Source: an uncultured Arenicella sp. (lineage in GTDB: Bacteria > Pseudomonadota > Gammaproteobacteria > Arenicellales > Arenicellaceae). From it: a stretch of DNA of 64,000 bases. Below, piece by piece: positions 1 to 7,751 of the stretch. Under the pieces are notes generated by a model. It was given only the letters and a program-made list of their open reading frames with translations. It ran no database searches and was not told the DNA's origin. The DNA is taken from positions 1 through 64,000 of the forward strand of contig CALIVT010000009.1 in assembly GCA_938048185.1 (NCBI GenBank), in the 5' to 3' direction. How positions within the stretch are numbered: the first letter of the stretch is position 1; each line of letters starts with the position of its first letter. A program made the translations under genes and the position numbers.

Positions 1-140
1 AGCGGAGAATCGATGCGTAAGAAACTCAATAAACTTGACCCATCGTGAACACCTGAGGTACAAGATCAGTAACAACATGTTAAGAAATTTAGGTGTTCAC
101 CATGGCGCGGAATAGGTGTTCACGATGAACGGAATACGCA
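1..140. mobile_element. Outer end of an IS21-like insertion sequence (partial)
   Basis: The motif AGGTGTTCAC or its complement occurs three times (about 46-56, 91-100 and 114-123), the last followed by GATGAACGGAATACGCA, which ends in CA at 140. Multiple internal copies of a terminal repeat and an end reading CGGAATACGCA are typical of IS21-family (IstA/IstB) elements; that match is from memory, not from a search. No transposase is visible, so the element's body would lie left of the window, or this is a solo end. Confidence 0.5.
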
Positions 141-254
141 CCCTGGCATACACCAAACGGTCATTTAGATATATTTGTGTTGACTGTAAATCGTTCGGAA
201 TATCTATCTTCTATAGTTAGCGCCTTCAAACATTATTACTTATTAGGAATACTT

Positions 255-896
255 ATGAATCTTGAATTGCTGCCCTATCTTTCAGAGCTAATTACAGTCG
301 GTTTAGTAGCTACTTTCATGGCAATAAGTCCAGGCGCAGATTTTCTAATGGTGACGAGAAACAGTATTTTTCATGGCCGACTAGCTGGGTTGTATTCCTC
401 ATTGGGAGTGAGTTTAGCAATCTGGGTACATGTTGCTTACTCTATAGCTGGCCTCGCCATTATTATCGCCAACTCAATGCTTTTGTTCTCCATTATAAAA
501 TATTTAGGTGCCGCATATTTAATCTATATAGGGTGGAAAACTTTTAGCTCGAAACCAGACTCGGGAGTAATGACTGGAGTAGAAAATAAAAACCTGTCGA
601 ATTTTTCAGCATTTAAATTGGGTTTTATAACGAACGTATTAAATCCGAAAACTACGATCTTCTTTTTAAGTATATTTACGCAAGTTGTTGATCCACAAAC
701 ACCATTATTGATACAACTTCTATATGGTGTAATTATCTCATTGGCGCATTTAATCTGGTTTAGTTCAGTGTCGATTTTTCTCAGTCAGCCAGCTCTACTA
801 GAAAGATTTCAAACATATAGAAATACTATCGAAAAAACTCTTGGCTTCGTATTAATGGGGTTTGGCCTCAAAGTAGCGACGAGCAGCAATAGCTAG
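255..896 (+). CDS. LysE/RhtB family amino-acid exporter
   Basis: Inner-membrane exporter of the LysE/RhtB family, which usually moves amino acids or their derivatives out of the cell. The family signature PGADFLMV lies near residue 26 after a first hydrophobic helix, and about six membrane segments can be read. The length (213 aa) is normal. The ATG at 255 is preferred because AGGA sits just upstream and the family motif then falls at the usual distance; a GTG at 177 would add 26 atypical residues. The gene lies between an IS end and a short repeat and is AT-rich compared with the rest of the window, which suggests acquired DNA. The substrate cannot be told. Confidence 0.85.
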   Translation: MNLELLPYLSELITVGLVATFMAISPGADFLMVTRNSIFHGRLAGLYSSLGVSLAIWVHVAYSIAGLAIIIANSMLLFSIIKYLGAAYLIYIGWKTFSSKPDSGVMTGVENKNLSNFSAFKLGFITNVLNPKTTIFFLSIFTQVVDPQTPLLIQLLYGVIISLAHLIWFSSVSIFLSQPALLERFQTYRNTIEKTLGFVLMGFGLKVATSSNS

Positions 897-930
897 ATCA
901 AGCGAAACTCTTGCCTTTCGAGTTATTTAG

Positions 931-1015
931 TGAGCGGCCGTAATGGGCAACTTTTGCCCGTTCGGATTGATATAATTGAATGAGTCTTAAATACTCTAAG
1001 CCGACACTCACCCAA
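931..1015. repeat. Short interspersed imperfect inverted repeat, copy A
   Basis: Begins GTGAGCGGCCGTAATGGGCAA and ends near CCGACACTCACCCA; the two ends are imperfect inverted copies of each other. It aligns over about 70 bases with copy B at 2240-2322 (roughly three quarters identical by eye), including a shared ATACTC core. It lies directly after the LysE-type gene. Confidence 0.55.
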
Positions 1016-1066
1016 CTAGACAATGGTCTGTCCCTGTTCTGTTCATAAATTTTAAAAGAGCATAAT

Positions 1067-2194
1067 ATGAAACGAATTTTAATTTCTCTCGTGTTGATTT
1101 TTAGCTTGCTAAGCACTGCTTACACTGGCTCCGCCCTAGCCCAAGAAGCAGCTGCCGAGACTGATTTGCGAACACCTTTGGAGTGCTATACTGCAAAAGA
1201 CCTCGCGTGCTTGACGAGTCTTAAAGCACCGAATCCTTTTGCCGGTGATGAAAAAACCAAACAGCAAAATGCCGCCTATTATTACGAAGGCTTACTAATA
1301 TTTGAGCAAGGCGGGGATAAAAATAGCGCTAAAAAGAGCCTGATGATTGCCATAGCGTTTGGTAATGATGAGCTCAAGGAAAAAGCGGAGTTGACTCTGA
1401 AAGAATGGTACGAAAAGGGCTCAGTAGAACTAGATAGCACTGAATGTGGCCAAATTAATTCGCAGAAGTGCCTATACGATTTAGCCGACAATAAAAATGA
1501 CGCAAACGCGCAAGCTGTTATTGGTGCTTCATTGATAGAGAGTGACCCCAAGTCGGCAGTAGTGTATCTGCAAAAAGCAGCAAATCAAGGCCATAAATCG
1601 TCGCATTGCGTGTTATTAACTGGTGTGAGGGACGGCACTTTGGATACCGGTCAGACCTACCACGACGCGGTTGATCAGATGATGCAAGACTGTCGTTTAG
1701 CACCGGTTTTTAAACGGTTCTCAGCTGACTATCATAAGAAGTATTTAAAAAAGGCTGAACATAAAGCTTATGCGCACTCTGAATCAGGCCGCGCGTATTT
1801 TCAACATGATTACATTAGTGCCGACCTAGCGGCTCGTGCCGCGTTAGAGAGTTGTAATTCAACTGTTAAAAAAGAAGAATTGCCTTGCAAGGTCATTAAG
1901 ATCGACAATAAATGGGTCAAAGACCCAACCCCAGCTGCTTTTCCTACCGGCCGAATGGGGGGCGAAGCATTAATCACTTATAAGGCAAGAGAGTCTTTTG
2001 CTGGCAAATACGCCCAAGACTCAAATACAAATAAAGTATTTGTGCATTCTGATTCGGGTGCTTGGTCGTGGAAGACATCGTCGAAAGATTCATTGGCCGA
2101 ATTAACCAAAAAAGCACTGTCTCAATGCCAGTCACAAAGAATCAATATGAAAGGAAAGTATCAGTGCAGAGTTATTGATTATGTTGGTGAGTAG
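1067..2194 (+). CDS. Exported protein with Sel1-like part and duplicated C-terminal domain
   Basis: A signal peptide is clear (residues 1-25, cleavage after ALA-QE), so the product is exported, probably to the periplasm. Residues about 140-175 read like one Sel1/TPR-type helical repeat (DPKSAVVYLQKAANQGH). The C-terminal third holds two copies of one small domain (about 235-290 and 325-375), each running from an A/VHSxSG start through a helix ending in C and closing with CKVI or CRVI. This spacing resembles DUF4189-type domains, but the match is tentative. The cysteines suggest one disulfide per copy. A copy of the short repeat family lies before and after the gene. No function can be assigned. 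Confidence 0.75.
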   Translation: MKRILISLVLIFSLLSTAYTGSALAQEAAAETDLRTPLECYTAKDLACLTSLKAPNPFAGDEKTKQQNAAYYYEGLLIFEQGGDKNSAKKSLMIAIAFGNDELKEKAELTLKEWYEKGSVELDSTECGQINSQKCLYDLADNKNDANAQAVIGASLIESDPKSAVVYLQKAANQGHKSSHCVLLTGVRDGTLDTGQTYHDAVDQMMQDCRLAPVFKRFSADYHKKYLKKAEHKAYAHSESGRAYFQHDYISADLAARAALESCNSTVKKEELPCKVIKIDNKWVKDPTPAAFPTGRMGGEALITYKARESFAGKYAQDSNTNKVFVHSDSGAWSWKTSSKDSLAELTKKALSQCQSQRINMKGKYQCRVIDYVGE

Positions 2195-2239
2195 TGAGTA
2201 ATTTTTACTAGCGTGCTTAGGAGACAGATCACATTCAAA

Positions 2240-2322
2240 CAATGTCCGCTATGGGCAACTTTCACCCAGTCGCGTTGACTTAATTGAGTGGGTCTTCAAT
2301 ACTCGGAGCTGCCATTCAATGA
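2240..2322. repeat. Short interspersed imperfect inverted repeat, copy B
   Basis: Starts AATGTCCGCTATGGGCAAC and ends AGCTGCCATTCAATGACC; the ends are imperfect inverted repeats and the whole aligns with copy A. The rest of the gap (2195-2459) is AT-rich with no other structure seen. Confidence 0.55.
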
Positions 2323-2459
2323 CCTTGCTCACATCCTATTTTTTGACACTATGTCATGAGTGTGTTCATTGCTTTTATGGCATGTAAGTTAGACGTTTCA
2401 ATTTTTTGTAATACCGAAAAATGAGCGGTTAGCAAATAGTACATTCTGAGGAGAACATT

Positions 2460-4271
2460 ATGGAATTTAAAAATGGATTGAGAGGTTTCTCTCGCTCGCT
2501 GGTTTGTAAAAGTGTTGGCATTATATTCACTTTTTTTGGTTCTACCTTCTACCTACATGCTGAGCCAACGGCTGAAGAATGGCATGACTATCTAATACAG
2601 GATACCTGCCGCGATTCACTGGGCAACCCAATTGAAGGAGACCCTTACAATAAAGATGAATGTCCCAATTCTTCGAACTTGAAGCCTGGCGAACGAGTCT
2701 TTGGGGGATTCAAGTTCTCTAATCAAGGTCGAGTTTATGGAATTTGGTCCTTGCCGCGTTTATCACCTAACGGTGAGGTTGGCTTTGTTCTTTTTGACTC
2801 AGCGTCAGAGGTACGTATTCCAAAGACCGGTGAGTTTGTGAAGTTTGAAAAAGGAATGTTCGATTTGGATGACCCTCATTGTAAAGTGCAAGGGAGTGAG
2901 TGTGAACAAGACGGAGATGTTGATATTGTTGATCTGGTAGAGGCTTATTGGGATAGTTCATCAAGTAATATTGTTTCCGTTATAGGAACAGCGCATGGTG
3001 GCAGTAGCGGATATATCGGGTTTACTAGCACCAGTACAACTGGTGCTCCGGAGCTGTCGGCCGATGGTTGGTTGCTTGGCCTAAGTGATCCCCTTGAAGG
3101 TGAGATTCGTCAGACAAATGACGCCGCCATATGGGTTTACGCGGACGAAATGAGCATTCTTCAGCCTTACCAAATTGCTAATGGATTGGAGAAAGATGTT
3201 TGTGGCCCTCCCTTGGGGCAGACATCGGAGGCCTGCAGAACCGGTTACAATTTATGGCTTAAGATAAGCGATCTGTATATGGGGGAAAATAAAACATTTA
3301 GAGATGTCATGCTGAGTATACATACCTTTAGCTACGAAGAGCTTACTCAGCAATGCAAGCATCTTGAGCTATTTCTTCACAGTAAGGAGTACGGCCTCAT
3401 GAGTCACCAAGTTTGGAAAGTACCTGGGTGCTATCAACGTCATACTATCCCTGCGGTTGGTGATCAGGACGAGATTAAAAGTGATGTCACTAATATAGGC
3501 TGTGAAGAAATTCATAATGATGGAGATATTCAAAAGAATATGATTCACAGCCCTATGGCTATCAGAGTCGATGGTAAAGATGTTGTCTTGGAACGGGTTA
3601 ACTGCGCTAGAGCGATTCATACTGCACTAGATTATGCGTATCATTTTGACCCTCGATCGTTTTCTCAACCATCGAAGCCAGACCCTAGTGTTTCCTATTC
3701 AAACACTAAAGTAGTTGACGAAGCGGGGTATGGTAACGTCCTGCTGGACGGGAATTTTTCTAGGGATAACACTGGTACTGCTTGGACATTTGTTAACGCA
3801 CTGCATGTAGTTAGGACTCAGAACATAGTTGAGCCAGCGCCTCTAAACCAGGCCTTAGAGCTACACTGCTATTTTAAAGTAAAACCCAGTGACGATATAA
3901 GCTGCGAGAATTCATCGGTTTATCAAGACGTGAATATTAGCCTGCGAGCACCCGGAATGATCGGCAAAGAAGTAGATTTTGGTGTGCGGGTAGCACAGTT
4001 AGTGGATAGACCTCTTGGCGATGAAGCTAAGGGTACTGTTTACCTTTATCAGCTTGATCAAAATGGAGCTCTAATACCAGGTGCTGACATAGCTCAAGAG
4101 AGCTTTGTTATTGAAGCGATCGAGACGAATTGGCCAAATCCTGTAGGCAAGTTTGTTGAGTCTAGAACCAAGATTGATAGCAGAACTTCAACTATTCGTT
4201 TTCAAGTTTTTATCGATGAGAAATACCACGCTTATATGATAGATGACGCATTCGTTACACGCCGAGAGTAG
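2460..4271 (+). CDS. Exported protein of unknown function, 603 aa
   Basis: Not recognised. An N-terminal signal peptide is visible (hydrophobic stretch around residues 19-34, cleavage near HAEP). The mature part is rich in cysteine and acidic residues, including a CEQDGDVDIVDL segment near 145 that resembles a calcium loop but is not a dockerin. Residues about 420-600 look like a beta-sandwich module of the carbohydrate-binding or adhesion type: LLDGNFSRD start, alternating hydrophobic strands, and a closing YMIDDAFV. A good start is supported by GAGGAG eight bases before ATG 2460. It is flanked by copies of the short repeats, which fits an accessory gene. A surface or ligand-binding role is only a guess. 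Confidence 0.7.
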   Translation: MEFKNGLRGFSRSLVCKSVGIIFTFFGSTFYLHAEPTAEEWHDYLIQDTCRDSLGNPIEGDPYNKDECPNSSNLKPGERVFGGFKFSNQGRVYGIWSLPRLSPNGEVGFVLFDSASEVRIPKTGEFVKFEKGMFDLDDPHCKVQGSECEQDGDVDIVDLVEAYWDSSSSNIVSVIGTAHGGSSGYIGFTSTSTTGAPELSADGWLLGLSDPLEGEIRQTNDAAIWVYADEMSILQPYQIANGLEKDVCGPPLGQTSEACRTGYNLWLKISDLYMGENKTFRDVMLSIHTFSYEELTQQCKHLELFLHSKEYGLMSHQVWKVPGCYQRHTIPAVGDQDEIKSDVTNIGCEEIHNDGDIQKNMIHSPMAIRVDGKDVVLERVNCARAIHTALDYAYHFDPRSFSQPSKPDPSVSYSNTKVVDEAGYGNVLLDGNFSRDNTGTAWTFVNALHVVRTQNIVEPAPLNQALELHCYFKVKPSDDISCENSSVYQDVNISLRAPGMIGKEVDFGVRVAQLVDRPLGDEAKGTVYLYQLDQNGALIPGADIAQESFVIEAIETNWPNPVGKFVESRTKIDSRTSTIRFQVFIDEKYHAYMIDDAFVTRRE

Positions 4272-4279
4272 ATTCTTCG

Positions 4280-4355
4280 AATGGCTGTAAAGGGCAATTT
4301 GAAGACAAAGTTAAATGTCTCTGCCATACTCATAGCAGCCACTGTGGGCTTGAGA
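4280..4355. repeat. Short interspersed imperfect inverted repeat, copy C
   Basis: Reads GAATGGCTGTAAAGGGCAA at one end and ATACTCATAGCAGCCACT at the other. The ends are inverted relatives (AATGGCTG / CAGCCACT) and the right half matches copies A and B, with a shortened middle. Confidence 0.45.
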
Positions 4356-4383
4356 CCTAATGGTTCATGCAATCTAAATTCAA

Positions 4384-4400
4384 GCATTAATAATTAATGC
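4384..4400. promoter_or_regulatory. Perfect 17-base palindrome before the PD40-type gene
   Basis: GCATTAAT-A-ATTAATGC is a perfect inverted repeat about 60 bases upstream of the GTG at 4461. It could be an operator for a dimeric regulator; no regulator is encoded next to it. Confidence 0.35.
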
Positions 4401-4460
4401 AACGAAAACACTCAGACCTGCATCATTGGTTTTATAGGAAATAAAAATTTGGTGTAAATA

Positions 4461-5303
4461 GTGACACGTACTTATATTTTAGTTGTTCTTCTCCTTTCCT
4501 CTATGACGAGCATAAGCTTCAGTCAAGATGAATTTCCAGTTCTTAAAGGCCCCTATCTTGGACAAAAACCACCAGGATTGACTCCTGAAGCTTTTGCTCC
4601 TGGGGTTGTTTCCACTGAAGAGCATTTTGAAACCGAAGTATTGTTTTTACCCAATATGAAGGAACTCTCGTTCACTCGGTCTGATCTAGACCGTACAGAG
4701 TCTAAATGGTTGGTTATGGAACACCGAGATAATAGATGGAGTAAAAAATCTATTGAACCAGTTGATATCGACAATTATAAAGAAAGGTTTAGTCCTAGGG
4801 TTTCGCAGATGACAAATCTTGAACCTTTTAAAGACATCCCTATTGAAGGATTCGCGGTATCTGCTAAAGAAACATATTATTTTTATACTTTAGATTTCAA
4901 TGATGGGAGTGGGCATATGAGTTATTCACGCCTAGTCGACGGTAAGTATGAAGAGCCTAAAAAAATGAGCAAGGCGATTAATAGAGGAAAATATATTGCC
5001 CATCCGTTTATTGCTCCAGATGAATCATATTTGATGTGGGATGCTGAGAAAGACGGTGAAAACACCCCTGATATCTACATTAGTTTTCGAGATAAAGATG
5101 GCGCATGGGGAGAGGCAATTAATATGGGAGATAAAATAAACACCGCAGCCTATGAACAGCGCCCGAAAGTCACACCTGATGGGAAATATTTGTTCTTTTT
5201 GAGGGCTGATAAAAATGTTAGGAAAGATGGTAGCCATTATTGGATAGGTAATCCTCATTGGGTAGATGCGAAGGTCATTGAAACACTCAGACCCAAAGAA
5301 TAA
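4461..5303 (+). CDS. Exported PD40 (TolB-like beta-propeller) repeat protein
   Basis: A signal peptide (residues 1-21) precedes repeats of the PD40/WD40-like type: FSPRVS near 112, HPFIAPDESYLMWDAEKDG near 180 and RPKVTPDGKYLFFLR near 238, the last two carrying the SPDGkyL-type hallmark. This predicts a periplasmic or outer-membrane-associated beta propeller, probably a binding scaffold. Only about four blades are visible, so the propeller may be incomplete or divergent. It starts with GTG; the ribosome binding site is weak. The ligand is unknown. Confidence 0.75.
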   Translation: MTRTYILVVLLLSSMTSISFSQDEFPVLKGPYLGQKPPGLTPEAFAPGVVSTEEHFETEVLFLPNMKELSFTRSDLDRTESKWLVMEHRDNRWSKKSIEPVDIDNYKERFSPRVSQMTNLEPFKDIPIEGFAVSAKETYYFYTLDFNDGSGHMSYSRLVDGKYEEPKKMSKAINRGKYIAHPFIAPDESYLMWDAEKDGENTPDIYISFRDKDGAWGEAINMGDKINTAAYEQRPKVTPDGKYLFFLRADKNVRKDGSHYWIGNPHWVDAKVIETLRPKE

Positions 5304-5369
5304 AACATATAACTATTTCAGTGTGTGCGACGCTAAGAGACGACCGACTTTCTGCTGGTGCTATCGAAA

Positions 5370-5420
5370 AACCCGAGTGACCGTTAAGGGCAAAACTCGG
5401 ACAGTCAATATCAGGTAACA
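5370..5420. repeat. Possible fourth copy (D) of the short repeat family
   Basis: GAGTGACCGTTAAGGGCAAAACTC matches the left end of copies A-C (consensus about TGRCCGYTAWRGGCAA). The right half is not evident, so this may be a partial copy. Confidence 0.3.
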
Positions 5421-5476
5421 CCTAAACTAAATTCATTAATTTGTAAGATCAAGTCTCAGTTTCCACACCTCACGCA

Positions 5477-5956
5477 ATGACAAAAATCGCTACCAAACCC
5501 AAAAATATAGAACAGACACGTACGCGATTAGATCGAGTCGCCTGGGCGCTAGACAGTGTTATCCCATTACCCGGTGGCTTTAAACTCGGTTTGGACGGCT
5601 TGGTTGGCCTTATTCCGGTAATTGGCGATGGTGCCACGGCCTTGCTCTCAAGCTATATAATCGGTGAAGGTATTCGCATTGGCGCGCCGAAGTCGGTGAT
5701 TCTAAAAATGCTCGGTAATTTATTGGTTGATACCTTGCTTGGCGCGATACCCGTGGTCGGCGATCTGTTTGATATTGCTAATCGTGCGAATCACAAAAAT
5801 GTTGGATTGTTGCAAGAATATTTAGACGAACCGCAAGAGGTAGTGCAATCGAGCAGATTGTGGATTGCCTCTATTATTGTCGGTGTACTCGCCTTAATCG
5901 GCGGCGCATTGTGGGCGTCGGTACAGCTCGTTTCTTGGTTACTCAGCTTGATCTAA
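5477..5956 (+). CDS. DUF4112 membrane protein
   Basis: A small inner-membrane protein with the two DUF4112 hallmarks: GLDGLVGLIPVIGD near residue 40 and DTLLGAIPVVGDLFDIANRAN near residue 80, followed by a C-terminal hydrophobic helix (about 130-157). The family is widespread in proteobacteria and has no known role. It converges on the zincin-like gene and overlaps it by 18 bases at the 3' end. Confidence 0.85.
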   Translation: MTKIATKPKNIEQTRTRLDRVAWALDSVIPLPGGFKLGLDGLVGLIPVIGDGATALLSSYIIGEGIRIGAPKSVILKMLGNLLVDTLLGAIPVVGDLFDIANRANHKNVGLLQEYLDEPQEVVQSSRLWIASIIVGVLALIGGALWASVQLVSWLLSLI

Positions 5957-6718
5957 CCAACCAATCTCACGCGCGGTCAACTCACCAATACGGGTTTGGC
6001 TTAGACGTTCTGCTACTTCGAACCGCGATCGACTCATTGGAATTGCCCGGCCCATTAGTTCCGCGTACGGCTGCGGCCAACGCGGGTTTTGCTTAGGCTT
6101 TACGTAACCTTGCGGGAATAAAGGCTGACCGGTTTGTAAGTCATATTTGTCGGTCGCGCCGAAAATATGCAGTAGTTCATGCGTCAAAATTACGTTATGC
6201 AAACGTTTGTCACCGCGCTCTGCGCGCACATTTATTAAACCTAACAAACCATTTCTCAGGCCAGTAGAGTGCGGTAACACCACATTCTGAGCTGGGCTTT
6301 GGTACATCACAAACAAGCGAATTTGGCTGTCTGAGTAATCACTTGACTGGTTCTGCCATGCCCACCATCGCAGTTTTAGTGACCACATGACTTGGCTGAT
6401 AAATCCATTTTTAGCGCTGGGCAATGCAGGCGGAATCTCTGAGATCGGCGGTTCTAATGTAATCAGTAGCGCATTACTCAAATTTAGGCGATAGGGCCTA
6501 GCACTTTTTTCTAAGTAGTCGGCAATTTCCTCAAAGTCGCGTTCGTCTAAAGAGTCAACGAAGTCGCGCGTGCTGTCTTTATCATCTGCATAAACCGGAA
6601 TTATTTTTATACTGCGTGCGCCGCTCCAATTTTTATTAATATTCTGCTGCATCAAATACGTGCCAAACACCGACATTAATACAAGCAATAAAACGACGAC
6701 TCGTAAAACTTTGAACAT
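5939..6718 (-). CDS. Membrane-anchored zincin-like putative metallopeptidase
   Basis: One N-terminal membrane helix (residues 5-22) anchors a periplasmic domain. It contains HELLHIFGATD at 180-190, which fits the HExxHxxGxxD zinc site of metzincin-like peptidases: two histidines, a catalytic glutamate, and aspartate as third ligand. The following KYD...PQGY and AELMGR segments look conserved, as if a defined family, but I cannot name it. Peptidase activity is inferred from the motif only. It lies 10 bases downstream of the GH5 gene on the same strand, so it probably shares its transcript. Confidence 0.7.
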   Translation of the reverse strand: MFKVLRVVVLLLVLMSVFGTYLMQQNINKNWSGARSIKIIPVYADDKDSTRDFVDSLDERDFEEIADYLEKSARPYRLNLSNALLITLEPPISEIPPALPSAKNGFISQVMWSLKLRWWAWQNQSSDYSDSQIRLFVMYQSPAQNVVLPHSTGLRNGLLGLINVRAERGDKRLHNVILTHELLHIFGATDKYDLQTGQPLFPQGYVKPKQNPRWPQPYAELMGRAIPMSRSRFEVAERLSQTRIGELTAREIGWLDQAE

Positions 6719-6728
6719 GAGCTAAAGT

Positions 6729-7751
6729 TTACTCGCTAAGTAGCAGGTCAACTGTTGGCACCATCACTATCTTGTTCAGGTTTGGCTTGCTCACGTTTGG
6801 CTCGCTTAGATCGACCGTATTCCACCCGCGAATAATATCGCGCACCAAACGTCCTGAATCGGTTAATGCTGTTTCAGGCCAATTTCCTGAGGTGCTGGTG
6901 CCGGGCAAAATAACGGACGCGCCCTCTTGCTTATCATTCACCGCCCAATTTAAGTGTGAGATATTATTTTCAGCTAAAAACGACATCCATTTTTGCGTCT
7001 CATCTCGATCAACAGCGCCATCACCACTTGCGCTAACCGTGCCCCACTCTGTAACAAACAACGCGATGCCGTTATCCAGTGCTGTTTTGGCTCGATTACG
7101 CAACTCATCGCGATGAGTTCCTGCGTAGAAGTGCAGCGTATAAGCAAGATTGTCGTAGCCAAGTATGGGGTCATTCGACGCCTCGTCTACGCGTTGCGAG
7201 TAGAATGGGGTACCAACAATAATTAGGTTATCGGTCTCAGCGCGGATAACTGGAATCACCTTCTCGGCATACGCTTTAACGGTTGGCCACGATTCGGTTA
7301 TCGGCTCATTGTAAATTTCAAAAATAACGTTGTTCGAGCCGCCATAGCGCTTTGCCATGTCACTGAAAAACTCGATAGCTTTAGCCTCGTTGTTCTCAGC
7401 AAAATGCGAGTGCCAATCGATAATTACATACAGATCTTCAGCAATCGCTGCATCTACTAGGGCAATTACACGATCTCTATTTGATTCAGGGTCATCAATA
7501 AAGCCTTCTGAATCTTCCACCCCCATTGCCGCGCGTAGAATAGTGGTGTTCCAATCTTGTTTTAACCACGCCACGGTAGCGCGATTGTAATAGCGCTCAC
7601 CGCCGTAAAAATTATTGCTCCAAAAGAAACTATTCCCGGCTAAGCTGCCTTGCTTACCACCATAGAGAACTTGGTTGCCACTGGTAGTGATGGGCGGCAG
7701 AGCAAGGCCAAGCTGGGGCATTAAAAATGCCAATAAAAGTAACTTACGCAT
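6729..7751 (-). CDS. Secreted glycoside hydrolase family 5 (endoglucanase-like)
   Basis: Hydrolyses beta-glycosidic bonds, most likely cellulose-type beta-1,4-glucan. A signal peptide (1-18) precedes a TIM barrel with the GH5 hallmarks: RAAMGV near 73, DWHSH at 112-116, IYNEP with acid/base Glu149, HFYAG at 207-211, and FVTEWG with nucleophile Glu235. The arrangement fits subfamily-2-type endoglucanases. A short SEPNVSKPN linker then leads to a C-terminal tail, [11 protein letters not shown], which reappears almost unchanged on the protease ending at 54872. The ATG overlaps the cca stop by 8 bases, so translation is probably coupled. Confidence 0.9.
   Translation of the reverse strand: MRKLLLLAFLMPQLGLALPPITTSGNQVLYGGKQGSLAGNSFFWSNNFYGGERYYNRATVAWLKQDWNTTILRAAMGVEDSEGFIDDPESNRDRVIALVDAAIAEDLYVIIDWHSHFAENNEAKAIEFFSDMAKRYGGSNNVIFEIYNEPITESWPTVKAYAEKVIPVIRAETDNLIIVGTPFYSQRVDEASNDPILGYDNLAYTLHFYAGTHRDELRNRAKTALDNGIALFVTEWGTVSASGDGAVDRDETQKWMSFLAENNISHLNWAVNDKQEGASVILPGTSTSGNWPETALTDSGRLVRDIIRGWNTVDLSEPNVSKPNLNKIVMVPTVDLLLSE

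Noticed and set aside
931-5420. Integron-style attC sites after successive cassette-like genes
   Set aside because: Each gene is followed by a related imperfect inverted repeat, as in integrons, but the paired RYYYAAC and GTTRRRY core sites are not found at the right places and no integrase is visible.
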